A stretch of 64,000 nucleotides of DNA, from NCBI GenBank assembly GCA_938020565.1, contig CALIHP010000034.1, positions 43,262 through 107,261 on the forward strand, in the 5' to 3' direction. The notes beneath the pieces are model-generated. The model was not told where the DNA came from, did not search any database, and saw nothing but the letters and a program-made list of their open reading frames with translations. Source of the stretch: an uncultured Anaerolineaceae bacterium. GTDB lineage: Bacteria; Chloroflexota; Anaerolineae; Anaerolineales; Anaerolineaceae. Shown piece after piece: positions 8,376 to 16,328 of the stretch (its first letter is position 1; each line of letters begins with the position of its first letter). The position numbers and the translations under genes were made by a program.

Positions 8376-8954
8376 ATGATCGCGAGTATTCAGGGAATCG
8401 TTCAGCGGAAGAAAAAAGATTCGATTGTCGTCTCGGTTCAGGGTCTGGGGCTGCAGGTTTTCGCTCCGATCGAGACGATTTCGAACGCTGAAATTGGAAA
8501 AGAGCTGTTTTTATTTACTGCGTTTATCGTTCGGCAGGACGCAATGCTGCTGTTCGGGTTTACGACCGAAGAGGAGCTGGAATATTTTGAGCTCCTGATC
8601 GGCGCGAACGGCGTCGGTCCGAAAATGGCGCTGGCGATCCTGTCGACGTTGAATCCTGCGGCGATCCGGCGAGCGGTCGCGAGCGAGGAGGCGGGATTGC
8701 TTTCGCGCGTTCCGGGCGTGGGAAAAAAAACGGCGCAGAAGATCCTGCTCCATCTTCAAGGGAAGGTTCCGGCGGAAAGCGGCGCGTTTTCGGAGAACGT
8801 TCCTTCGAGCGCGGTCGATTTCGAGGTCGTAGAAGCGCTGACCGCGCTTGGCTACAGTCTGGTTCAGGCGCAGGCCGCCATCCAGTCGATCCCGAAGGAT
8901 ACGCCCGGGACGGTCGAGGACCGGATTCGCGCTGCGCTTCGATCGTTCGGATAA
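8376..8954 (+). CDS. ruvA: Holliday junction helicase subunit RuvA
   Basis: 192 residues. The N-terminal OB domain (MIASIQGIVQRKK), two helix-hairpin-helix segments (GANGVGPKMALAIL and VPGVGKKTAQKI) and the C-terminal RuvB-binding domain (EALTALGYS) appear in order. RuvA tetramers bind the junction and load RuvB. Part of the yebC operon; ruvB is absent from the window. Confidence 0.97.
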   Translation: MIASIQGIVQRKKKDSIVVSVQGLGLQVFAPIETISNAEIGKELFLFTAFIVRQDAMLLFGFTTEEELEYFELLIGANGVGPKMALAILSTLNPAAIRRAVASEEAGLLSRVPGVGKKTAQKILLHLQGKVPAESGAFSENVPSSAVDFEVVEALTALGYSLVQAQAAIQSIPKDTPGTVEDRIRAALRSFG

Positions 8955-8983
8955 TTCGCGGATAGGAAACGATAAAAGAATTT

Positions 8984-11902
8984 ATGGCTGATTTGAATAC
9001 GATTCGCGTCATCGGGGCGCGGACGCATAACCTGAAAAATATTACTGTCGAGATCCCGCGCGAAAAGCTCGTCGTTATCACGGGCCTTTCCGGGTCGGGA
9101 AAATCGTCGCTGGCGTTCGATACGATTTTCGCCGAGGGTCAGCGGCGCTACGTCGAATCGCTTTCTTCTTACGCGCGTCAATTTCTGGGACAGATGGATA
9201 AGCCGGACGTCGACGCGATCGAAGGACTTTCGCCGGCGGTTTCGATCGATCAGAAAGGAACGAACCGCAACCCGCGCTCGACGGTCGGCACGATTACTGA
9301 AATCTATGATTATTTGCGGCTGCTTTTCGCTCGTGTCGGCGTTCCCCATTGTCCCGAATGCGGCAGGGTGGTCTTCAAGCAGACCTCCGACGAGATAATC
9401 GCGCAGATTGAAAAATTCCCGAACGGGACGCGTCTCCTGATTCTCGCGCCGGTCGTTCGCGCGCGGAAAGGGACGTATCAGGTCGTCTTAGACGAGATCC
9501 GCAAGGGCGGCTTCGTCCGCGTTCGGATCGATGGGACGATTTATTCGCTCGACGAAGAAATTACGCTCGACCGCTATAAGAAGCATACGATCGAGGCTGT
9601 CGTTGATCGGATCGTTATCCGCGCGGCTGAATCCGACGAAGAAGCGGCGCAGAATCGGACGCGGCTGGCGGACTCGGTCGAAACCGCGCTGAAAGTTGGG
9701 GAAGGCTATATGACGGTCTGCGACCTGACGCAGGATCCGCCCGTCGACCACGCGTTTTCCGAATTTTTAGCCTGCCCGGTTCATGGGATTTCGATTCCGG
9801 AGATTGAACCGAGTTCGTTTTCGTTCAATACGCCGAACGGGGCGTGTCCCGAATGCCAGGGGTTGGGATTCAAACAGGAAATCGATCCGGATTTAATCGT
9901 TCCGGACCGAAGCTTATCGCTTCAGGAAGGGGCGATCCGCGTTCTTGAATGGCACGCCGGATCGAACGACGACATGTCGTATACCTGGCAGGAGCTGAAA
10001 GCGGTCGCGGAGGCGTACGCGTTTGACCTGACGACGCCGTTCGGTAAGCTGACAAAAGAACAGCAGAACGTCATCCTTTTCGGCTCGAAGACGCGGAAAA
10101 TCAGGATGCAGTTCTCAGGGCGGAACAACCGCGTTTCTTCGATCGAAGCGCCGTTCGAAGGCGTTATCCCCAACCTGGAGCGGCGTTTCCGCGAGACGAA
10201 TTCTGAATGGATCCGGACGCGGATTGCCGATTTCATGGCGGTCAGGCCCTGTCCGCACTGCGGAGGGAAACGGCTCTGCCCGTCGTCGTTAGCGGTCACG
10301 GTCAAGAATAAGAATATCATCGAAGTTACGGAACAGAACGTCGCCGAATCGTATCGCTGGATTTCCGAGATTGAGGAAGATCATGAAATATTCTCCGACA
10401 GGGAACATCAGATCGCGGATAAGATTTTCAAAGAGATCCATAACCGTCTTGAATTCCTCGTCAACGTCGGGCTCGATTACCTGACGCTGGATCGATCCGC
10501 GGGAACGCTTTCCGGCGGCGAGGCGCAGCGGATCCGGCTGGCGACGCAGATCGGTTCGCGGCTGATGGGCGTCCTGTACGTTCTGGACGAGCCGTCGATC
10601 GGGCTTCATCCGCGCGATAACGATAAATTGCTGATGACGCTGAAACAGCTTCGCGACCAGGGTAATACGGTTCTGGTCGTGGAGCATGATACCGATACGA
10701 TCGAAGCGGCGGACTGGATTGTCGATATCGGCCCGGGCGCGGGCGTCAACGGCGGAAATGTCGTCGCCTCGGGTCCGCTGGCGTCTATTTTGGAAAATAA
10801 GAATTCGCTGACCGCCGATTATATTACCGGTCGGAAGGTCGTTCCCGTTCCGGCGCGGCTTCGCGAAGGACACGGAAAATCGCTTCGGATCATTGGAGCG
10901 GCGGAAAACAACCTGAAAAATATTGACGTCGAAATTCCGTTGGGAAAGCTGGTCTGTATTACCGGGTCGTCGGGGAGCGGGAAGTCGACGCTGATGAACG
11001 ATATTTTATATAACGTTCTGGCGCGCGATCTGAACCGTGCGAAAACGACGCCGGGAAAATTTAAAAAGATCGAAGGAATTTCCTATCTTGATAAGGTTAT
11101 CGATATCGACCAGTCTCCGATCGGACGGACGCCGCGGTCGAACCCTGGGACGTATACCGGCGTTTTTGACGAGATCCGAAAGCTGTTTGCCGGACTGCCG
11201 GAAAGTAACCTGCGCGGGTATACGGCGGGGCGGTTTTCGTTCAATGTTCATGGCGGACGGTGCGAGGCCTGCGAAGGGCAGGGCGTGACCAAGATCGAGA
11301 TGCATTTCCTGCCGGATATTTTCGTTGAATGCGACGTTTGTCATGGGAAGCGGTTTAATAATGAAACGCTTCAGGTCAAATATAAAGGAAAGAATATCGC
11401 CGACGTTTTGGATATGACGATCGACGAGGGGATTGAATTTTTTGACGCTTTCGAACCGATCAGGAATAAACTCCGCGTTCTTCAGGAGGTCGGGCTGGGC
11501 TATATCCGGATTGGTCAGGCTGGAACGACGCTGTCCGGCGGCGAGGCACAGCGGGTCAAATTAGCGAAGGAGCTGTCGAAGCGGGCGACCGGACGGACGT
11601 TGTATGTTCTTGACGAGCCGTCGGTCGGGCTGCATGCCGCCGACGTACACCGGCTGGTCGACGTGCTGGATCAGCTGGTCGACGCAGGGAATTCCGTTTT
11701 GATCATCGAGCACAACCTGGATATTATTAAAGTCGCGGATTACATTATCGATCTGGGCCCCGAGGGCGGGGTTCGCGGCGGAGAGGTTGTCGCGACCGGA
11801 ACGCCCGACGAAGTCGCGGCTGTCGAAAGATCGTATACAGGGCAGTATTTGCGCGAGACGCTTCGGAAGACACGCGAGCTGATGAAGGCGAACGCGCGCT
11901 GA
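8984..11902 (+). CDS. uvrA: Excinuclease ABC subunit A
   Basis: 972 residues, full length. Two ATPase modules: Walker A GLSGSGKSSL near residue 35 and GSSGSGKSTL near 665; two signature motifs LSGGEAQRIRLA and LSGGEAQRVKLA; two Walker B VLDEPS. Zinc-binding cysteines occur as CPEC, CPHCGGKR and CEACEGQG/CDVCHGKR. UvrA finds bulky DNA lesions and loads UvrB. It lies 29 bases after ruvA and may be read with it; no LexA-like box was seen ahead of it. The ribosome binding site is weak. Confidence 0.98.
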   Translation: MADLNTIRVIGARTHNLKNITVEIPREKLVVITGLSGSGKSSLAFDTIFAEGQRRYVESLSSYARQFLGQMDKPDVDAIEGLSPAVSIDQKGTNRNPRSTVGTITEIYDYLRLLFARVGVPHCPECGRVVFKQTSDEIIAQIEKFPNGTRLLILAPVVRARKGTYQVVLDEIRKGGFVRVRIDGTIYSLDEEITLDRYKKHTIEAVVDRIVIRAAESDEEAAQNRTRLADSVETALKVGEGYMTVCDLTQDPPVDHAFSEFLACPVHGISIPEIEPSSFSFNTPNGACPECQGLGFKQEIDPDLIVPDRSLSLQEGAIRVLEWHAGSNDDMSYTWQELKAVAEAYAFDLTTPFGKLTKEQQNVILFGSKTRKIRMQFSGRNNRVSSIEAPFEGVIPNLERRFRETNSEWIRTRIADFMAVRPCPHCGGKRLCPSSLAVTVKNKNIIEVTEQNVAESYRWISEIEEDHEIFSDREHQIADKIFKEIHNRLEFLVNVGLDYLTLDRSAGTLSGGEAQRIRLATQIGSRLMGVLYVLDEPSIGLHPRDNDKLLMTLKQLRDQGNTVLVVEHDTDTIEAADWIVDIGPGAGVNGGNVVASGPLASILENKNSLTADYITGRKVVPVPARLREGHGKSLRIIGAAENNLKNIDVEIPLGKLVCITGSSGSGKSTLMNDILYNVLARDLNRAKTTPGKFKKIEGISYLDKVIDIDQSPIGRTPRSNPGTYTGVFDEIRKLFAGLPESNLRGYTAGRFSFNVHGGRCEACEGQGVTKIEMHFLPDIFVECDVCHGKRFNNETLQVKYKGKNIADVLDMTIDEGIEFFDAFEPIRNKLRVLQEVGLGYIRIGQAGTTLSGGEAQRVKLAKELSKRATGRTLYVLDEPSVGLHAADVHRLVDVLDQLVDAGNSVLIIEHNLDIIKVADYIIDLGPEGGVRGGEVVATGTPDEVAAVERSYTGQYLRETLRKTRELMKANAR

Positions 11903-11906
11903 CCGG

Positions 11907-11935
11907 TTGGCAAACTGCCTGCAATTGTGTAAAAT
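11907..11935 (+). promoter_or_regulatory. Promoter of the LysM-protein gene
   Basis: TTGGCA at 11907-11912 and TAAAAT at 11930-11935, spacer 17, directly after the uvrA stop. Confidence 0.6.
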
Positions 11936-11986
11936 ATACAAAGAGAAAGCGAATCGGAGGCCCCGATTGAACGAAAGGACGCGGAC

Positions 11987-12763
11987 ATGGCGAGACGAAA
12001 CAATCCACAATATGTAATTAAGTCGTATAAGAAGAAACGAAAGCTTTTGCCTTTTATGATCTGGGGCCTGGCGGGGATTATTTTCGCCAGCGGCGTATTG
12101 TTGATTTATTTCTGGTTCTCGGGCGGAAATTCTTCCGCGAACCCGGAGCCGGGAACAAGCGCGGAAGCGGCGTCCGGGAGTGGGTTCAGCTTTAATCCAA
12201 TCCGGATGATTTCTGGTTTATTCGCGTCTCCAACGCCGACGCCGACGGAAACGCCGACGATGACGCCGACCGTTCCGACCTCGACGCCGACGATTACGCC
12301 GACGGAGACGATGACGCCGACGGTAACGATGACGCCGACGCCGGAAGGCCCGCAAATGTACACGGTTGAAGAGGGCGATAATTGCTGGTATATCGCAACC
12401 GAGAAGTTCAAGGTCCCGATGGACGTTTTCCTGGCGATTAACGGATTTACAATGCTGAATTGTTCCGTATCTCCAGGACAGGAGATTATTATTCCGGGAC
12501 CGGATACCGAGCTTCCGACGGAGACGCCGATCGCGCTGAGCCAGTACAGCGCCGGACAGCAGATCGAGTATGAAGTCAAGCTGAACGATTCGCTGCGGGA
12601 AATTGTCTCGAATTTCAATTCGACGTTCGAAGAGGTTATCCAATTGAATAAGCTTGAGGACGAGAACGCCGTACTGCGCGCCGGTCAGGTCCTGCTGATT
12701 CCGGTGAACCTGGTAACGCCGACGCCGACCCCGGTTCCAACGTTTACGCAGATCCCGGAATAA
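11987..12763 (+). CDS. Membrane-anchored LysM domain protein with Thr-Pro linker
   Basis: 258 residues. A basic N-terminus (KSYKKKRKLLPF) precedes one membrane helix near residues 22-42 without a cleavage site, then a repetitive linker rich in TPT/TPTE, a LysM domain (MYTVEEGDNCWYIA ... QEIIIPGP) and a second, more divergent LysM-like repeat (EYEVKLNDSLREI ... QVLLIPV). It should sit outside the membrane and bind peptidoglycan. The linker DNA (12230-12350) is a run of near-repeats of ACGCCGACG. It has its own promoter and ends before a terminator hairpin. Confidence 0.88.
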   Translation: MARRNNPQYVIKSYKKKRKLLPFMIWGLAGIIFASGVLLIYFWFSGGNSSANPEPGTSAEAASGSGFSFNPIRMISGLFASPTPTPTETPTMTPTVPTSTPTITPTETMTPTVTMTPTPEGPQMYTVEEGDNCWYIATEKFKVPMDVFLAINGFTMLNCSVSPGQEIIIPGPDTELPTETPIALSQYSAGQQIEYEVKLNDSLREIVSNFNSTFEEVIQLNKLEDENAVLRAGQVLLIPVNLVTPTPTPVPTFTQIPE

Positions 12764-12789
12764 ACTTTTTCGCCGGAACCCGAAACGAC

Positions 12790-12826
12790 AAGGCCGTGTC
12801 TTCCAGTGTATAGAAGAGGCGGCCTT
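12790..12826 (+). terminator. Terminator of the LysM-protein gene
   Basis: Stem AAGGCCG (12790-12796) with CGGCCTT (12820-12826), extended inside by CTTC/GAAG, followed by TCTTTAATTT. Confidence 0.7.
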
Positions 12827-12873
12827 TCTTTAATTTATAGAAGGCACGCGGATAAGCGCTGCCGCCGTGAGGT

Positions 12874-15111
12874 TTACATACCTTCGAAGCGCAGCTGCAA
12901 CGAATGATTCGCGTAGTCGCTGAGGTCTTTCGCTTTAATGCCGAACGGCCAAAGAACCGAGCTGACCGCGCGGGCGAGTAATTCACGGTATTTCGGCCGG
13001 TCGATCGGCTCGGGCGGATATTGCTCGATTGGCTGGTCCCAGTTATAAACGCCGGATGCGCTTTCAACGAATAGAAACCGCACCTTTTGTCCCGGCGCCG
13101 TGCGCTTCCCTGTCCGCTCCTGGAGCTGCAGCGCGGCGCGGACGGCGGCGGTCGGCGATTTATACGCTTCGAGCTCGCGGCTGATCCGGAACGTCAGGAT
13201 CAATTCCTCGATCGCGACGTTCCCTTCGTTCAAGCAGTCCAGCGCGTCGACAAAGATTCGGAACGCCTTCGGCAGGAGATCGGAAATCTGGCGAACGTCC
13301 CAGGCGGAAGCGAGGACGTTCAGGATCTGTTTCTGGACGCTGGCGATCCAGGGCGGGCTGTCATGCCGGCGGAGTTCCAGCCCGCGGATTTTCAGGCTCC
13401 CGTCCTGGAAACAGCCAAAGTATCGGTTCGGAACGGGAACGCGGTCGTTCGCGCGCGACGGCAGGAACGCGATCCAGCGATAAATCCCGTCCAGCGAGAT
13501 CAGTAATCGTGTTTGACGGGAAATTTCGGTGAGGACGTCGTCGAAATCCGCGACCGTTCGGCAGCCGGGCTTCGCGATCCAAAGCGCGTCTACGTACATA
13601 TGCAGCACGCGGAACCCCATCGATTCACAGACCTGTTTCGCGCGCATCAGGACCTCGCGCCCGCCGGCCGTTACCGCTTCGTGCGCCTCGATCCGTCCGA
13701 ATCGTGCGTTTTTATAGCCGAGAAATCCAAAGCAGACGACCAGCAGCCATTTCAGCGCGGAAGCCCGGGCGGCGTAACTTTTCCAGAGCGTTCCGTGTTT
13801 ATCGGGGATCGCCAGGAGCTTATGTTTCAGTTCGACGCGTTTTTCATACAGCGGTTTCAGCGTCGCCGGAACGACACCCAGTTCCGACGACGCTGCTTCC
13901 AGTCCGTCCGGGAGCGGAATCTCCGGCGAGATATTGCTGTTGATAATAATCGCGGGGTACATCGAGGTGAAATCGAGCTGCGCGACGTTGGTATGGAAGC
14001 CGGTGATCGGCTGATAGATAAGCCCGCCGCGGTCGGAACGGATGAGCTCGGCGCCGGTTTTAATCGTTTCAACCTGCTGCTTCTGTTCCGGGACGAGGAT
14101 CCCGCGTTCGAGCGCGGTCAGCATCTGCATCGCGGAGATTCCGGAGCCCGACGAAGCTCGGGCGGCCTGTTCGATCGGGAGCGCGGTCACGCGAGCGGTT
14201 TCGATCGTCCCATCCAGCCCGTAATCTTTCCAGAGAAGCGTGTTTTGCGTATCGATATGGCAGCGTCCGAAAAGATGCGCTTCGCGGCTGCGATAAATAA
14301 CCTGCCCATAGGAGAAATAGCTGGTTTCTTTTTTCTGGCGGACGCCGTGCTCGGGATCGCGGCTGATCGCGAGCTTTTCTTCCTGTCCGGCGTCCGTCCG
14401 TTCGTTTTCTATGCCGAGCAGGAACGGGAACAGCCAGTCGTCGCCATTCTGCGTCAGGATCAGGTCGGGATCCTGCGCGGCGACGGCCTGATTCAGCGCT
14501 GGAATAATTTTTTCCCGCTCGGCGAGCCTGACGCGCTGCGGACGGGTTCCGGCCGTTTCGATCCGAAGAAAGCGCGGCGCTTCCTGCGCCGGGTTTCGGT
14601 CGGGTTCGATCGTCATGACGCGCAGGGGCGGCAGGACCGGCGCGACGTCCCAGCGTGAATTCAGGACACGGATCGTTTCCAGCGTCTGGCTCTCCTTTTC
14701 ATAGCGCAGCTCGCAGTACGCCAGCGGGAACGTTCCGTACCGGGCGGCGTGATGAATCTGGACAGCGAGATCGGCGTTATAGAACGTCAGCTCAGCGTAG
14801 CGCTTCCTGAGCCGGCGGAAGAGCGCTGCCTGTCGCGCCGGATTGTCGGTCAATATTTCTAAAACACAGATGGGGTCCGGCTTGAAAACGTCCTGCCTGA
14901 CGGCGCGGCTGAGCTTCAGCACGCCCGGCGCGTTTCGCAGCTCGAGGCAGCATTGATGAAGCCGGTCCGTCGCGCCGGCGAGGTAAAACGCGATTTGAAA
15001 CGGCTGCCGGAACATTCGGCGCGTTCCGTCTTCAAGGATGAACCAGAGGCGGACGCCGTCGTTTTCATCTTCATAGAGATCCAGCAGCCAGCCCCGGACG
15101 GTCTCGTCCAT
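12874..15111 (-). CDS. Family-B DNA polymerase, PolB2-like, with degraded active-site motifs
   Basis: 745 residues. Polymerase motif A is intact (LDFTSMYPAI, near residue 380). Motif B reads KWLLVVCFGFLGYKNARFG, where the usual KxxxNSxYG is altered to V and FG. Motif C, normally YGDTDS, is YVDALW near residue 506, so the second catalytic aspartate is missing. Exonuclease motifs are also changed (TIE for DIE; NGDDWLF for NxxxFD). The thumb region is retained. This pattern matches the PolB2 family, described in archaea as apparently inactivated but for which damage-related roles have been proposed. It ends a three-gene cassette, six bases after the small helical protein. Confidence 0.85.
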   Translation of the reverse strand: MDETVRGWLLDLYEDENDGVRLWFILEDGTRRMFRQPFQIAFYLAGATDRLHQCCLELRNAPGVLKLSRAVRQDVFKPDPICVLEILTDNPARQAALFRRLRKRYAELTFYNADLAVQIHHAARYGTFPLAYCELRYEKESQTLETIRVLNSRWDVAPVLPPLRVMTIEPDRNPAQEAPRFLRIETAGTRPQRVRLAEREKIIPALNQAVAAQDPDLILTQNGDDWLFPFLLGIENERTDAGQEEKLAISRDPEHGVRQKKETSYFSYGQVIYRSREAHLFGRCHIDTQNTLLWKDYGLDGTIETARVTALPIEQAARASSGSGISAMQMLTALERGILVPEQKQQVETIKTGAELIRSDRGGLIYQPITGFHTNVAQLDFTSMYPAIIINSNISPEIPLPDGLEAASSELGVVPATLKPLYEKRVELKHKLLAIPDKHGTLWKSYAARASALKWLLVVCFGFLGYKNARFGRIEAHEAVTAGGREVLMRAKQVCESMGFRVLHMYVDALWIAKPGCRTVADFDDVLTEISRQTRLLISLDGIYRWIAFLPSRANDRVPVPNRYFGCFQDGSLKIRGLELRRHDSPPWIASVQKQILNVLASAWDVRQISDLLPKAFRIFVDALDCLNEGNVAIEELILTFRISRELEAYKSPTAAVRAALQLQERTGKRTAPGQKVRFLFVESASGVYNWDQPIEQYPPEPIDRPKYRELLARAVSSVLWPFGIKAKDLSDYANHSLQLRFEGM

Positions 15112-15116
15112 ACCGG

Positions 15117-15461
15117 TCAGCCCTCCTCGTCTTCGAGCGAGGCGATCAGGGATTGAATATCGGTCGAAATCGGAAGCTCGCGCTCCGGCGGCGCTTCGAT
15201 TCCGAGCTTCGCGCAGAGTTCCGAAACTTTCGCTTCCGATCGGACCAGTTTCTTATACGTTTCGAGCAGCATGCTGATCAGAAAGATATCCATCGGATAC
15301 AGGTTGGCGGCGTAAGAGGCTTCAGCGATATGCAGCCTGGAGAGATCCAACAATTCGCCCAGGCAACGCTGATCTTCGCGCCTCAGCGCGCGCGCAAAGC
15401 GCGCTAACGCTTTTTCTTCTTCATACCAGGTTTGTGACGCAGATCGGATCGTTCTTCCCAT
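15117..15461 (-). CDS. Small helical protein of the PolB cassette, unknown
   Basis: 114 residues, mostly predicted helix: a basic N-terminal half (EEKALARFARALRRED), a central hydrophobic stretch (MDIFLISMLLETYKKL) and an acidic C-terminus (IASLEDEEG). I do not recognise a family. It sits between the RecA-like gene and the polymerase with very short spacing, so it probably acts with them, perhaps as an adaptor. The start has GAGGAAAAAG at suitable distance. Confidence 0.75.
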   Translation of the reverse strand: MGRTIRSASQTWYEEEKALARFARALRREDQRCLGELLDLSRLHIAEASYAANLYPMDIFLISMLLETYKKLVRSEAKVSELCAKLGIEAPPERELPISTDIQSLIASLEDEEG

Positions 15462-15501
15462 TTTCTTTTTCCTCCTCGGAATTCAGAATTTGCCTTCTCG
15501 T

Positions 15502-16098
15502 TCAGATTAACGACAGCTGGTCCGCGGTCGATTCCCGAACCCGTTCGCCGCGGCGCACTTCTCTCCGCTCATCCAGCTGGATAAATTCCGCTGACAGCCG
15601 CGTCAACCCGTTCCAGAGCGCGGCGAAACGCGTCGCGGCTTCGTTGGGCGGGTTGACGCTGACGATAACGAAATTTTTCGCCGCGATCGTTTTCAGGTGA
15701 TCCAGCGTGTCGCGGGACAGGCGGTCGATCTCAGGCGCGCCGACGCTTTCGTCAAGAAACGTCGCGAGAAGATCGAGAACCAGAACCGGCGTCCGCGTCA
15801 GGTCGCGGCTGCTCCTGAGCAGCGCTTCCGCCTGATAGCAGGTGAACGCGCGCGACAGGAGGACGCGGCTCATCACCGCGGCCGGGTCCGGCGTCAGGCC
15901 GCGCAGCGTTTTCGCGATTCGGTACATATCGCCGCGATTCCCGCAGTCGAGGATTCGGACGGTTCGGTTCAGCGCGAGATGCGCGGCCAGCTGCAGCAGC
16001 GGCGTTCCGGCTGCATGCGGGCCGGAAATGGTGTATAATCCTGTTTGACGGTCTGACGGGAGCGGAAGCTGCGGTCGGATATCGGCGATCGGTTTCAT
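15502..16098 (-). CDS. RecA/Rad51-like P-loop-fold protein lacking Walker A
   Basis: 198 residues. The layout is that of a short RecA-fold core: GLYTISGPHAAGTPLLQLA sits where Walker A belongs but lacks GKT; VLLSRAFTCYQAEALL matches the segment that follows in Rad51/RadA proteins; VLVLDLLATF resembles Walker B; and NFVIVSVNPP the last core strand. It should therefore be a non-hydrolysing RecA paralogue, comparable in idea to ImuA/SulA-type accessory proteins. It is first in the PolB cassette. A consensus promoter lies so close that the message should begin at or next to the start codon. Confidence 0.75.
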   Translation of the reverse strand: MKPIADIRPQLPLPSDRQTGLYTISGPHAAGTPLLQLAAHLALNRTVRILDCGNRGDMYRIAKTLRGLTPDPAAVMSRVLLSRAFTCYQAEALLRSSRDLTRTPVLVLDLLATFLDESVGAPEIDRLSRDTLDHLKTIAAKNFVIVSVNPPNEAATRFAALWNGLTRLSAEFIQLDERREVRRGERVRESTADQLSLI

Positions 16099-16105
16099 AT
16101 CTCAG

Positions 16106-16134
16106 ATTATAGAACTTTAATTCTATTTTGTCAA
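16106..16134 (-). promoter_or_regulatory. Consensus promoter of the PolB cassette
   Basis: On the minus strand TTGACA (16134-16129), 17-base spacer, TATAAT (16111-16106): a perfect sigma-70 consensus. The -10 box ends seven bases before the ATG at 16098, which predicts a leaderless transcript. Such a strong core promoter on a specialised gene suggests it is held off by a repressor. Confidence 0.85.
16110..16125. promoter_or_regulatory. Palindromic operator candidate, LexA-like
   Basis: TAGAACTTTAATTCTA: arms TAGAA/TTCTA, lying between and touching the -35 and -10 boxes of the PolB cassette promoter. It differs by one base from the pattern GAAC-N4-GTTC used by Gram-positive-type LexA. Placement is right for repression. 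Assignment to LexA is inference. Confidence 0.5.
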
Positions 16135-16202
16135 GGGCTTTTGATCGGTGCGTTTGCGCCTTTTTTTGGTTTAATCGGCTGTCATCAGTTCTGTGATTTC
16201 AG

Positions 16203-16230
16203 TTGACATCCCCAGCGAGCAGATTATAAT
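16203..16230 (+). promoter_or_regulatory. Promoter of the peroxiredoxin gene
   Basis: TTGACA at 16203-16208 and TATAAT at 16225-16230, spacer 16. It is divergent from the PolB cassette promoter. Confidence 0.75.
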
Positions 16231-16238
16231 AATTACAA
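16224..16238. promoter_or_regulatory. PerR-like operator over the peroxiredoxin -10 box
   Basis: TTATAATAATTACAA matches the Fur-family PerR consensus TTATAATnATTATAA at all but one base and covers the -10 hexamer. A peroxide-sensing repressor controlling a peroxiredoxin is the expected arrangement. No perR gene is in the window. Confidence 0.65.
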
Positions 16239-16240
16239 GT

Positions 16241-16254
16241 TAGAAGTTATTCTA
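16241..16254. repeat. Palindrome TAGAA-N4-TTCTA in the peroxiredoxin leader
   Basis: TAGAAGTTATTCTA shares both arms with the palindrome in the PolB cassette promoter 116 bases away, but with a four-base instead of a six-base centre. It lies just after the probable transcription start of the peroxiredoxin gene. Confidence 0.45.
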
Positions 16255-16328
16255 CTATGTCGATCGCAGTCAGCCAGCCTGACGGATCGGAAGAAATTTT
16301 ATAAGTACATAAGTTATGGAGAAAAATC

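Noticed and set aside
12230..12350. Short repeats that might suggest a repeat array
   Set aside because: They encode the Thr-Pro linker of the LysM protein and have no spacer structure, so not CRISPR.
13513..14658. Open frame of 381 codons on the plus strand
   Set aside because: It is antisense to the polymerase gene, has an Arg/Phe-rich composition without protein-like motifs, and mirrors codon bias of the real gene.
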